The notes below the pieces were generated by a model. That model saw only the letters and a program-made list of their open reading frames with translations. It was not told the DNA's origin and ran no database searches. Both the position numbers and the translations under genes were made by a program. From Pelagibius sp040217155 (GTDB lineage: Bacteria > Pseudomonadota > Alphaproteobacteria > Kiloniellales > Kiloniellaceae), in assembly GCA_040217155.1 (NCBI GenBank), contig JAVJNS010000009.1, positions 1 through 64,000 of the forward strand: a stretch of 64,000 nucleotides of DNA, given 5' to 3'. Positions 24,451-32,683 of this stretch are shown here, in pieces. The stretch's first letter is position 1. Every line of letters starts with the position of its first letter.

Positions 24451-25392
24451 ATGAGAGCACACGAGGACATGACGGACAGCGCCACGACAGCGGCTGAACC
24501 TTCCGGCAAATCAGAGACGTCGGAGGCGCCGCAGCGCAAGACCCGCCTGCAAAGTTTCCTGGAATCCACCGGGTTTCAGCGCGGCATCACACTGCTGATC
24601 CTGCTCAATGCCGCGATCCTCGGCCTGGAGACGTCGCAAAGCGTCATGGCGGCAACCGGCAATATCCTGCCGCTTCTCGACCGCCTGATCGTCAGCGTCT
24701 TCGCAGTGGAGATCCTGGCCAAGCTCTGGACTTACCGCCGCCGTTTCTTCACCGACCCCTGGAACCTTTTCGACTTTGCGGTGGTCGCGATCAGCCTGGT
24801 ACCGGCCTCGACCGCCTTTTCGGTGCTGCGCGCCCTGCGCGTCCTGCGCGTGCTGCGCCTGGTCTCCGTCATTCCCGCCATGCGCAAGGTCGTGCAGGCG
24901 CTGTTGCAGGCCATCCCCGGCATGGGCTCCATCGTCGCCTTGCTGGCGCTGCTCTATTACGTGTTCTCCGTGATGGCGACCAAGCTGTTCGGCGCCGCCT
25001 TTCCGGACTGGTTCGGCACCATCGGCGCTTCGGCCTATTCGCTGTTTCAGATCATGACCCTGGAGAGTTGGTCGATGGGTATCGTCCGCCCGGTCATGGA
25101 GGTCTATCCGCTGGCCTGGGCCTTTTTCGTGCCCTTTATCCTGATCACCAGTTTTGCCGTGCTGAACCTTTTCATCGCCATCATCGTCAACGCCATGCAG
25201 AGTCAGCACGAGGCCGAGAGCAAGGAAGCCTTGGCTGAATACACTAAGCAGTCGCACGGCGACGCCCAGCGGCTGGAGGACGACCTCAAGGCCGTGCACC
25301 AAGAACTCCGGGCCCTGAGGCGCCTGCTGGAGGATCAGCGGTTCAGCAGCCGCTCCTCGAAGGTGGCATCGGACTCCGCGCAAGGCCGGTAG
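24451..25392 (+). CDS. NaChBac-like voltage-gated sodium channel subunit
   Basis: This is a single-domain six-helix channel subunit of 313 residues. S4 has arginines every third position (R127, R130, R133, R136 in VLRALRVLRVLRL). S5 and S6 flank a pore loop with TLESWS (T203-S208), almost the same as the sodium-selective TLESWAS filter of NaChBac. After S6 (FAVLNLFIAIIVNAMQ) comes an amphipathic, probably coiled-coil tail (about 255-297), as in tetrameric BacNav. In other bacteria such channels couple the sodium gradient to motility and pH. A second ATG lies at 24469; neither start has a good ribosome site. The 3' end overlaps the convergent Rap1a-like gene by 58 bases. Confidence 0.93.
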   Translation: MRAHEDMTDSATTAAEPSGKSETSEAPQRKTRLQSFLESTGFQRGITLLILLNAAILGLETSQSVMAATGNILPLLDRLIVSVFAVEILAKLWTYRRRFFTDPWNLFDFAVVAISLVPASTAFSVLRALRVLRVLRLVSVIPAMRKVVQALLQAIPGMGSIVALLALLYYVFSVMATKLFGAAFPDWFGTIGASAYSLFQIMTLESWSMGIVRPVMEVYPLAWAFFVPFILITSFAVLNLFIAIIVNAMQSQHEAESKEALAEYTKQSHGDAQRLEDDLKAVHQELRALRRLLEDQRFSSRSSKVASDSAQGR

Positions 25393-25775
25393 ACCGACAG
25401 GGCGTAGGCGACGGCGCCGTCGCCTTTCATGGAGGCGCGGGCCGGGTTGGCTTCCAGGTGGCGGCGCACCGCGCCGATCAACTCGGCCAGCGGCTCGGTA
25501 CCGAGCAGGCAAGCCTCGAGGCCGTCGATGCGTGCGGAAGCCCCGCCCAGCATGTCGGCAACCGCCATGATGTAGCCGGCACATCGCGCCAGTTCGACCG
25601 GCTCGGCGGAGCTGCAGTCCTCCAGCACCTCGGCGCCGTTGCGGTAGCGCGGCAGTTCATGGGCGAAGAGCGGCTCCGCGGCATGGACAGAGACCGCCGC
25701 ACTGCCCAGCAGCGCTGCCAGCAGAAGGGCCATGCCAAGCCGCAACTTGCCGCCCATCATCGCCGTGCTTCCCAT
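25335..25775 (-). CDS. Rap1a/Tai-like secreted protein
   Basis: The 146-residue product has a signal peptide (LRLGMALLLAALLGSAAVSVHA) and a small helical domain with CSSAEPVELARCAGYIMAVADML, a GLEACLL segment, VRRHLEANPA and VYRPC. This Cys pattern matches the Rap1a/Tai family, first known as immunity proteins to type VI amidase effectors and common in alphaproteobacteria as stand-alone periplasmic proteins. No effector gene lies nearby, so an immunity role is not supported. The ATG at 25775 has GGAGAG at proper distance; the ATG at 25787 does not. Confidence 0.8.
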   Translation of the reverse strand: MGSTAMMGGKLRLGMALLLAALLGSAAVSVHAAEPLFAHELPRYRNGAEVLEDCSSAEPVELARCAGYIMAVADMLGGASARIDGLEACLLGTEPLAELIGAVRRHLEANPARASMKGDGAVAYALSVYRPCAESDATFEERLLNR

Positions 25776-25804
25776 TGCACTCTCCATGGCTTGTATTTTA
25801 GCGC

Positions 25805-26386
25805 CTATGGATGACTGAGCCCGCCGTCCTCTCCGGGCGGATTGCCCCGTGGCGCAAAGCCTGTCTGACCGCGCAGTTCGCGATAGTCGGCAAGGGCCCA
25901 GTATACCGAGGGGAAAGCCAAGTGGTCCCAGGGAATGGTCTCCCACTCGAAGAGGTCGAGCTCCATGGTTTCCGGGCCAGCCGCAATCTCAGGTGTCGTG
26001 AGTTGCGCCCGGTAAATCAGTTGAATCTGTGAAATCCGCGGTATCGAGTAGACCGCCATCAACTGGTCTATCTCCAGGCGTGCGCGGGCTTCTTCCCAGG
26101 CTTCCCGCTTGGCGCCGTCGGCCGCCGCCTCGTTCAACTCGAGATAGCCCGCCGGCAGCGTCCAAAAGCCCCGGCGCGGCTCGATGGCGCGGCGGCACAG
26201 TAAAAGCCGCCCTTCCCAGGCAGCCACCGAGCCGACCACGATCTTTGGATTTTCATAGTTGATGAAGCCGCAATCCCGGCAGACCAGGCGAGCAAGGTCG
26301 TCGCCTTCGGGGACCTGCCGCTCGAAACGCGCAGCCTTCTCACCGGTGGTCTGCGCCTTGCCGGCGAACTCGTCGGAAGCGCTCAT
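25805..26386 (-). CDS. NUDIX hydrolase
   Basis: The 193-residue protein has CRDCGFINYENPKIVVG (C36, C39), typical of a NUDIX subfamily with a partial zinc ribbon. The NUDIX box follows: GYLELNEAAADGAKREAWEE, the G-x5-E-x7-R-E-x2-E-E pattern. Such enzymes hydrolyse nucleoside diphosphates linked to another group, often ADP-ribose or NADH; the substrate here is unknown. There is no ribosome site before the ATG, but a perfect 5-bp hairpin (GCCAC-TACT-GTGGC, 26387-26391 and 26396-26400) precedes it. It runs into the Rap1a-like gene after 29 bases in the reverse direction. Confidence 0.93.
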   Translation of the reverse strand: MSASDEFAGKAQTTGEKAARFERQVPEGDDLARLVCRDCGFINYENPKIVVGSVAAWEGRLLLCRRAIEPRRGFWTLPAGYLELNEAAADGAKREAWEEARARLEIDQLMAVYSIPRISQIQLIYRAQLTTPEIAAGPETMELDLFEWETIPWDHLAFPSVYWALADYRELRGQTGFAPRGNPPGEDGGLSHP

Positions 26387-26479
26387 GCCACTACTGTGGC
26401 GCAGCGGCCCCAGGGCGACAAGAGGTGCTCTACAGCCTGAGCAAGTTCGAAGGAAGGAAAGAAGATTCTACGGCAAAGC

Positions 26480-26707
26480 CTAAGCCTTGAGGTCGACGAA
26501 ACTGCCGCGCGGTATTGTCTTGGAAACACCCAAGTCGGGGCTCATGGCAACGTTTGGCGCCGCCTCAGAGTCTTTTCCCGATGTTCCGCGTGCCGCCTGA
26601 GCGATCGTATTGGCAGCGCCTGCAGTTGCCTTTGCCACCGGCATCGACATGCCAAGGGTCTTCAAGACTGCGAGAGAAAGGGGAGACTGGCCGGATCCGA
26701 TGTGCAT
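26480..26707 (-). CDS. small hypothetical protein (75 aa)
   Basis: A 75-residue frame has a hydrophobic/amphipathic N-terminal half (PLSLAVLKTLGMSMPVAKATAGAANTIAQAA) and ends PRGSFVDLKA. It has no signal peptide or recognisable domain. The ribosome site before the ATG at 26707 is weak, and a later ATG (MSMPVAK) is possible. It borders the AT-rich interval to its right. It could be a real small peptide or a chance frame. Confidence 0.45.
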   Translation of the reverse strand: MHIGSGQSPLSLAVLKTLGMSMPVAKATAGAANTIAQAARGTSGKDSEAAPNVAMSPDLGVSKTIPRGSFVDLKA

Positions 26708-27223
26708 GCGGAGAGTATTTCCGCCACCTCGTTAAAAGCCGATGAATCAAGCATCCGATTCCGGCGCGCCTGCAATGCAGCTATCACTAATCATTTATTT
26801 ATAATAAATAATCACTATAGCTAGCAGTGTTCGCACTGTACTTGACAGCATGGCCCTGCGCTCAGCGGCACTGATGGGCGCTGAAGAGATCATCAACTTA
26901 TTGTAATATAATTGATTTTTTCAAGGCCTGCGGCAGTGGACCCGAGTCAAAAGGCACGGCTGCCGTCTTGCGGATTTCACTCTTCCGTAACCTAAAACTC
27001 TGTCTAATTGCTGCTCACACGTCGTTTAGTTGTAAGTCCTCAAGGCCGTTCATTAGAATAAATTAAGATCAAACTTCACATTGTTTTTACTTTAATTTAC
27101 TATTTCTTACGGAGTTGCGGTCGTCTTGTCTGTGAAGTCACAAGAAGTCAGCAGACAGCCCTCAGGATGGGGGCCGCGGGATGAACCCTGCGTTGACGTC
27201 CGCCCATTGTCGGGAAGGGTCGA
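26708..27223. other. AT-rich gene-free interval upstream of the DUF2336-kinase pair
   Basis: No credible gene is seen in 516 bases, which are much more AT-rich than the rest of the window. Within it are a palindrome at 26795-26811 and a UUCG-like hairpin (CAGTG-TTCG-CACTG, 26825-26838). It presumably carries the promoter of the DUF2336 gene. Confidence 0.6.
26795..26811. repeat. 17-bp AT palindrome
   Basis: TTATTTAT and ATAAATAA are perfect arms around a single central base. It lies in the AT-rich interval and could be an operator or a curved, easily melted site. Confidence 0.7.
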
Positions 27224-28378
27224 ATGAACGATCAGAATCAAGATCTTCATTCCTTGTTGCAGCTTGCGATGGACAAATCCATCGAAGGTCGTGAACAACT
27301 GACGACGCAGATCGCGCAGTTGTCGCTGGAGCGCGAGCACATGCTCAGCGACCAGGAACGCGACCTGATCTTTGAAATTCTCGACAAGTTGATCCATGAG
27401 TTTGAAGTGCCGATTCGCAAGCGGCTGGCCGAACGGCTGTCCCGCAATGCTGCGGCCCCCCGCGCGCTGGTGGTTGCCCTGGCCAATGACGAGTTCGCTG
27501 TAGCTCAGCCGGTACTGCTGCGTTCGACTCTGCTGACGGATGAGGAACTGATCCGCATCATCCAGCACCGCAGTCGCCAGCACCAGATCGCCATCGCCCG
27601 GCGCAGAGACATCAGTGAAGCGGTCAGCGAGAAACTGGTTGGAACCCAGGACAGCGACGTCATCACGGCTTTGCTGGAGAACACCAGCGCGCGCATTTCC
27701 AAGGCCACCCTCGCTTATCTGACAGAGCAGGCCGAGCATATCGACAGCTACCAGGAACCGCTGGTGCGCCGCCACGATCTGACCGCCGAGCTTGCCCAGC
27801 GCCTCTATTGGGTGGTCGCCGCCAACCTGCGCGACGAGATCATGCAGAGCTATGATATTCATCCGACCGACCTGGATGACGCCTTGGAAGAGACCGTACA
27901 GGAGATGGTTTCGGAGGGCTCCAATGGAGCGAATCACGGCGAGAGCCTGGAACAGACGGCGGCCGAACTGGCGCGCTCCATGGCGGCCGAACAACCGATC
28001 AACATCGCGCTGTTGATCACGACGCTGCGCCAGGGACAGATCCCCTTGTTCGAGGCGCTCTTCGAGGAGTGGACTCAGATTACCATGCCGCGCCGCGCCG
28101 AAGTGCTTTATGGCCCCGGCGGCGAGGGGCTGGCGATCTCCTGTCTGGCAATGGGATCGTCGAAGCAGGACTTTGCCACGCTGTTTCTCTTGAGCCGCAG
28201 CGCCGGTTCCGGTGGCCAGAAAACCTCGCCGGGCAACCTCGCTCGGGCAACCCGTCTTTTTGACAAGACCAAGCGCGAGGATGCGCAACACGTGCTACGA
28301 AGCTGGCAGCGCAACCCAGGATTCCAGGCTGCGGTGCAGGATCTGGAGACCAACAAGGCAAAGCGAAGCAGAGGCTGA
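27224..28378 (+). CDS. DUF2336 domain-containing protein
   Basis: The 384-residue soluble protein is almost wholly helical, with the DUF2336 pattern (LTTQIAQLSLEREHMLSDQERDLIFEILDKLIHEFEVPIRKRLAERLSR and LRSTLLTDEELIRIIQHRSRQHQIAIARR), probably HEAT-like repeats. DUF2336 proteins are found in alphaproteobacteria, often near signalling genes, with poorly known function. Nine bases separate it from the histidine kinase, so the two are one transcription unit. A scaffold or signalling partner role is inferred only. Confidence 0.85.
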   Translation: MNDQNQDLHSLLQLAMDKSIEGREQLTTQIAQLSLEREHMLSDQERDLIFEILDKLIHEFEVPIRKRLAERLSRNAAAPRALVVALANDEFAVAQPVLLRSTLLTDEELIRIIQHRSRQHQIAIARRRDISEAVSEKLVGTQDSDVITALLENTSARISKATLAYLTEQAEHIDSYQEPLVRRHDLTAELAQRLYWVVAANLRDEIMQSYDIHPTDLDDALEETVQEMVSEGSNGANHGESLEQTAAELARSMAAEQPINIALLITTLRQGQIPLFEALFEEWTQITMPRRAEVLYGPGGEGLAISCLAMGSSKQDFATLFLLSRSAGSGGQKTSPGNLARATRLFDKTKREDAQHVLRSWQRNPGFQAAVQDLETNKAKRSRG

Positions 28379-28387
28379 ACGGAACCG

Positions 28388-29965
28388 GTGACCACAGATC
28401 TTGGCAAACCCAAAGTGGTGGCACGCAATGCCGAACCCGGCGGCGCTGCGAAGGCCGCATCCTTGCCGAAAGCCGCTGCTTTTGCTGCGCCTGCGGACCG
28501 GCAGGACCTCGAAGACCTGCTCATGACGCTGCAGCGGGAACTGCTGGATGATGGCCCGCCGACCTGCATCGTCGACTCCCAGGGCGCCGTTATCTATGCG
28601 AACAAGGGCTTCTTGAAGATCGCAGACGCCCTGGCAGAGGCCGACGCCCTGCCGAACCAGTCGACTTTAGGATTGTTGCCGCAGAGCAGCGATGCCTCAC
28701 CCATAGCCGTCAGTCAGGAGCACAAGCTGGTCATTGACGGACGCACCGAATATTTCAGGGCCAAGCGACGGCCCATTCGCGGCGCCGACGGCACAATGCG
28801 GGCCACCGCGTTGGTTTACGAACCGACCACCAAACTGAAGGCCACCGCCACCGCGCTGGTGCAGGCGACGACGCGCCTCGACGACACCACGCGGCTGGTC
28901 TCCGACTGGGTTTGGGAGACCGACCGCAACCTCACGCTTACTTTCGTGTCGCCGCGCGTCCATGACGCGCTGGGCTACCACCCGCGCGAGATCATCGGCC
29001 GGTCACTGAAAGATCTGCCAGAGGAGCGCACACCCAAGCTGTTGTCCCTGGCCAGCGGCGAGCGTCACGCGCCCTTCCGCGACATTGAGATCGGAGTCAG
29101 GCACCGCAACGGAGAATCGCTGCTGTTCCGCCTCAACGGCCTGCCGGTCTACTGCCCGGACAGCGGCGGTTTCCTCGGCTATCGCGGCACCGCCGAAAAC
29201 GTGACGGCGCTGCGCCAGCGCGAAGAAGCCCTGATCGGCGCCAAGGAGAGTGCCGAACTGGCCAACCGCGCCAAAACCGAGTTCCTGGCCAATATGAGCC
29301 ATGAACTACGCACCCCGCTGAATGCCGTCATCGGCTTCTCCGAGATCATGGAAAGCGAGTTGCTGGGGCCGCTTGGGAGCAACCAGTACAAGAGCTACGC
29401 CGCCGACATTCACGAGAGCGCCCAGCACCTGCTCACACTGATCAACGACATCCTCGACGTCGCGAAGATCGAGGCGGGTGCCCACGAACTGCGCGACGAG
29501 GAAGTCGATCCTTACGACATTGTCGGTGCCGTCGAGCGCCTCGTGGCGGAGCGCGCGGGTCGCGCCAACCTGAAGCTCGAGATTGGCTTGCCGGCAAAGC
29601 TGCCGCACCTGAGGGCTGACGAGCGCAAACTGAAGCAGGTTCTCCTGAACCTCCTGTCGAACGCGATCAAATTCACGCCGGCCCAGGGCCGCGTCGCCCT
29701 CACCGCGCGCCACGAAGCAGATGGCAGCTTTGTCTTCGAAGTCAGCGACACCGGCATCGGCATCGCGGCGGAGGATATTCCCCGCGCTTTCGCGCCCTTC
29801 GAGCAGGTCGACAGCCGCCTCAGCCGCCAGTTCGAGGGCACGGGACTGGGCCTGCCGCTGTCCGAAGGTTTCGTGCGCCTGCACGGTGGCCGTCTGGATC
29901 TGGAAAGCGCGCCCGGCGTCGGGACCAAAGCAATCGTCCGCCTGCCCGCCGACCGGGTGCTCTGA
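28388..29965 (+). CDS. soluble PAS sensor histidine kinase
   Basis: The 525-residue protein begins with GTG at 28388. It has an N-terminal PAS-like region (about 58-145), a second PAS (VSDWVWETDRNLTLTFVSPRVHDALGYHPREIIGRSL, about 171-275), a HisKA helix with MSHELRTPLNAVIGFSEIM (phospho-acceptor H305), and a full HATPase domain (NLLSNAIKF, DTGIGI, FEGTGLGLPL). No membrane segment is seen, so it senses a cytosolic signal, and there is no receiver domain. It shares an operon with the DUF2336 gene. The output regulator is not encoded here. Confidence 0.95.
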   Translation: MTTDLGKPKVVARNAEPGGAAKAASLPKAAAFAAPADRQDLEDLLMTLQRELLDDGPPTCIVDSQGAVIYANKGFLKIADALAEADALPNQSTLGLLPQSSDASPIAVSQEHKLVIDGRTEYFRAKRRPIRGADGTMRATALVYEPTTKLKATATALVQATTRLDDTTRLVSDWVWETDRNLTLTFVSPRVHDALGYHPREIIGRSLKDLPEERTPKLLSLASGERHAPFRDIEIGVRHRNGESLLFRLNGLPVYCPDSGGFLGYRGTAENVTALRQREEALIGAKESAELANRAKTEFLANMSHELRTPLNAVIGFSEIMESELLGPLGSNQYKSYAADIHESAQHLLTLINDILDVAKIEAGAHELRDEEVDPYDIVGAVERLVAERAGRANLKLEIGLPAKLPHLRADERKLKQVLLNLLSNAIKFTPAQGRVALTARHEADGSFVFEVSDTGIGIAAEDIPRAFAPFEQVDSRLSRQFEGTGLGLPLSEGFVRLHGGRLDLESAPGVGTKAIVRLPADRVL

Positions 29966-30074
29966 CAACGCCCTTTGGACTGTGAAAACTGCTCTAAGCC
30001 GCCAGTCCGCCGCATAGCAGCCTTGCCGGATCGGTCCTGGCCTTGATGCTTCGGCCCGGCTAGCCTTGCCGTCA

Positions 30075-30857
30075 ATGACCGCCGGCAAGACCCCCACGCC
30101 AGAATCCGACTCAAACCCGCGCCCGCCGCGCTACGCCTCGTCCCGCGCGGCAGCGTTCGCCGGCCTGCGCGATTCCGTGGGCGTGCCCATGCTGGTGCTC
30201 GGCGCTTCCTACCTGGGCTTCGGTTCGCTGGTGCACGGCGCCGGCCTCGACGTCTGGTTAGGTCTCTTTTCGACTTTTACCGGCTGGGCCCTGCCTGGCC
30301 AGATTGTCGTTATCGAGCTCTACAGCCTTGGCGGCGCGATCTTCGTGGTGGCCGCGGCCGTGGGCATGACCAATGCGCGCCTGCTGCCCATGACCGTCGC
30401 TCTGATGCCCTATCTGCGCGCGCCGGGCACACCGCGCTGGCGCTACTACCTCTTCTCGCACTTTGTTGCGGTCACCGCCTGGGCGGCGGCGATGCGAGTC
30501 TGTCCTAGCTTGCCGGAGAGACAGCGCCTGCCCTACTTCGCTGGCTTCGGCACGGCCCTGTGGTCCATGTGTCTCGTCACCACCGCCGCCGGGTTCTACC
30601 TGGCCGGCGAACTGCCCGGTGCGGTCACCCTCGGTCTGGTGTTCCTCAATCCGATCTACTTCATGCTGGTCTTCGTCGCCGACGCCCGCCACCGGGCCCG
30701 CATCCTGGCGCTGGCAATTGGCGCCCTGCTCGGTCCGCCGCTGCACCTGGTTTCCGCCGACTGGGGCCTGCTGATCACCGGCCTGCTCGCCGGCAGCCTC
30801 GCCTTCGCCACCGACTTGCTGCTGCCCCGCCGGCGCAAGGAGAGCGGCAATGCTTGA
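30075..30857 (+). CDS. azlC: AzlC family branched-chain amino acid permease
   Basis: The 260-residue membrane protein has about seven hydrophobic segments and the AzlC pattern (FAGLRDSVGVPMLVLGASYLGFGSLV, TFTGWALPGQIVVIELYSLG, NARLLPMTVALMPYLRAPG). AzlC with the small AzlD protein forms an exporter of branched-chain amino acids or analogues in B. subtilis. The stop overlaps the azlD start by 8 bases, so the two are coupled. The leucine pathway elsewhere in the window is not linked. The start at 30075 is the first ATG. Confidence 0.9.
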   Translation: MTAGKTPTPESDSNPRPPRYASSRAAAFAGLRDSVGVPMLVLGASYLGFGSLVHGAGLDVWLGLFSTFTGWALPGQIVVIELYSLGGAIFVVAAAVGMTNARLLPMTVALMPYLRAPGTPRWRYYLFSHFVAVTAWAAAMRVCPSLPERQRLPYFAGFGTALWSMCLVTTAAGFYLAGELPGAVTLGLVFLNPIYFMLVFVADARHRARILALAIGALLGPPLHLVSADWGLLITGLLAGSLAFATDLLLPRRRKESGNA

Positions 30858-31206
30858 ACCTGATCTCGCGGGCAGCCCGCTTTGGGCCTACGTCCTGGTT
30901 GTCGTCGGGGGGCTGGCAACTTACTTCTGGCGCGCGCTCGGGGTCGCCCTTTCCGGGCGCGTCGATGCCAGCAGCCGGCTCTTCGAATGGGTCGCCTGCG
31001 TCGCCTATGCCCTGCTGGCGGGGCTCATCGCGCGCATGGTCATCCTGCCCAACGGCCCGCTGGCGGAGACGGCGAGCGCCGACCGCATCGGCGGCGCCGT
31101 GGTGGCTCTGGCGATCTTTTTTCTTACCCGGCGCAACATCGGCCTGGGCGTTGCGGCCGGCGCCGGCGCCCTGGTACTCATGACCCTCGGCCGTGGCCAG
31201 CTCTAG
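30850..31206 (+). CDS. azlD: AzlD family membrane protein
   Basis: The 118-residue, four-helix protein (PLWAYVLVVVGGLATYFWRALGVALSGRV, LFEWVACVAYALLAGLIARMVI, GGAVVALAIFFLTRRNIGLGVAAGAGALVL) is the small partner of AzlC. Its ATG lies within the last codons of azlC. Length and topology match the family. The partner pairing is strong from context. Confidence 0.88.
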   Translation: MLEPDLAGSPLWAYVLVVVGGLATYFWRALGVALSGRVDASSRLFEWVACVAYALLAGLIARMVILPNGPLAETASADRIGGAVVALAIFFLTRRNIGLGVAAGAGALVLMTLGRGQL

Positions 31207-31294
31207 GAGCAACCTTGCACCGCACGGGTGACTCGCCCTATACCGAAAGCAACCGCCGGACCGGGCTCGAGTCCGGCCAAGCCCGCGGAGGCGC

Positions 31295-32482
31295 ATGACC
31301 GCCCTGTTTGAAAGCCTGCTGGCGCCGCGCGACGCCGAGACGTTCTTCCGCGACTACCTTGGCAAGCAGCATCTGCACGTCAAGGGCACGCCCGAGCGCG
31401 CCGCCGAGGTGATGTCCCTGGCCGGGCTCAACAGCCTGATGTCCATGACCTCGGTCTGGTCGCCGCAGACCATGAAGCTCTTCGTCGACCGCAAGCCGGT
31501 GCCGGTGGCCGACTACTGCACACGCTCTCTGGCACTGGGCGGCGAGGCCCTGCGCCCCGACCCCGACCTGGTGCAGGACTGGATCGGCAAGGGCGCCTCG
31601 GTAATCCTCAACGACATCGATGCCCTGGCGCCCGGCGTGCGCCAGTTGGCCAACGACCTGCAACTCGCCACTGGCGGCAGGAGCCAGGCCAACCTCTATT
31701 TCTCCATGTCCCAGCGCCAGGCCTTCGGCCCGCACTGCGATGTGCACGAGGTCTTTGCCCTGCACTGCAACGGCGAGAAGGTTTGGAACATCTACGAGAA
31801 CCGCGAGGACAGGCCGGTCAATCACCCGAGCTTCCAGTTCTCCGAACCCGAGCGCGAGCAGCGCGCCGGCAAGGTTGTCGAACAGGTGCGCATGCAGCCG
31901 GGCGACCTGCTCTACATCCCGCGCGGGCGCTATCATGACGCGCTGGCGTCCGAGGATGGTGCCCTGCACATCGCCTTTGGCGTCACCCTGCCCAAGCCCC
32001 TCGACCTGCTGGGCATCATCTGGGAAGCGGCGGTACAGGAACCCGATCTGCGCGCCGACCTGCCGGTGAAGGCCGACGGCGCGGCGCTCGCCAAAGTGCT
32101 GAAGATGATGGGTGGAAAGATCGACAAGATCCTGGCCTCGAAGGCGGCGGAAACCGCAGCCGTCGAGGCCGTCGAATTCTGGCCCTATGCCTTCAAGAGC
32201 TACAGCCTGGAAAGCCGCCTGGGCACCGCCACGCCCGGTGGCGACCGTAGCGCCTTCCGTGTCAGCAGGTCGGTGCGCCTGGTGCAGCAGAACGGGCGGC
32301 CGATTCTCACCGACGGCAAGCAACATGTTGAAGTGCCGCGCGACATCGCCAATCAGGTCCGCTTCATTATGGGCCGCGAGACCGTCGACGCCGACGCCCT
32401 GCAGGACGCCTTTCCGGAAATGACCGAGGTCGCCGTCGCCGAACTCATCGAAAACATGAAAGCCATGCGGGCCATCGCGTGA
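31295..32482 (+). CDS. cupin/JmjC-domain 2-oxoglutarate oxygenase
   Basis: The 395-residue protein has the cupin_4/JmjC fold with the iron-binding HxD in FGPHCDVHEVF (H147, D149) and the distal His in YIPRGRYHDAL (H214). The nearest well-known types are YcfD/RoxA-like ribosomal oxygenases, which hydroxylate Arg of ribosomal protein L16, but the C-terminal winged-helix part here is not clearly the same. The substrate is unassigned. The start has a GGAGGCGC site. It has no clear partner; azlCD ends 88 bases upstream. Confidence 0.85.
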   Translation: MTALFESLLAPRDAETFFRDYLGKQHLHVKGTPERAAEVMSLAGLNSLMSMTSVWSPQTMKLFVDRKPVPVADYCTRSLALGGEALRPDPDLVQDWIGKGASVILNDIDALAPGVRQLANDLQLATGGRSQANLYFSMSQRQAFGPHCDVHEVFALHCNGEKVWNIYENREDRPVNHPSFQFSEPEREQRAGKVVEQVRMQPGDLLYIPRGRYHDALASEDGALHIAFGVTLPKPLDLLGIIWEAAVQEPDLRADLPVKADGAALAKVLKMMGGKIDKILASKAAETAAVEAVEFWPYAFKSYSLESRLGTATPGGDRSAFRVSRSVRLVQQNGRPILTDGKQHVEVPRDIANQVRFIMGRETVDADALQDAFPEMTEVAVAELIENMKAMRAIA

Positions 32483-32683
32483 CCTAGTGAGTGCGCGCGC
32501 CTCACGCGCCCATGGAATCCCACCCTCACCACCGTCATCACTGGGCGGTAACGCGCGCCCAGGCCAATCTTGATGGAACGGCATGGGCCTTGGATCCCGG
32601 CGCCAAGTGCCAGGCCGACAGCTTGCGGCGGCGAGCATGCATTGAGACAGCAGCCACTGTTCCGGCGCTACTCGGCATCCGGA

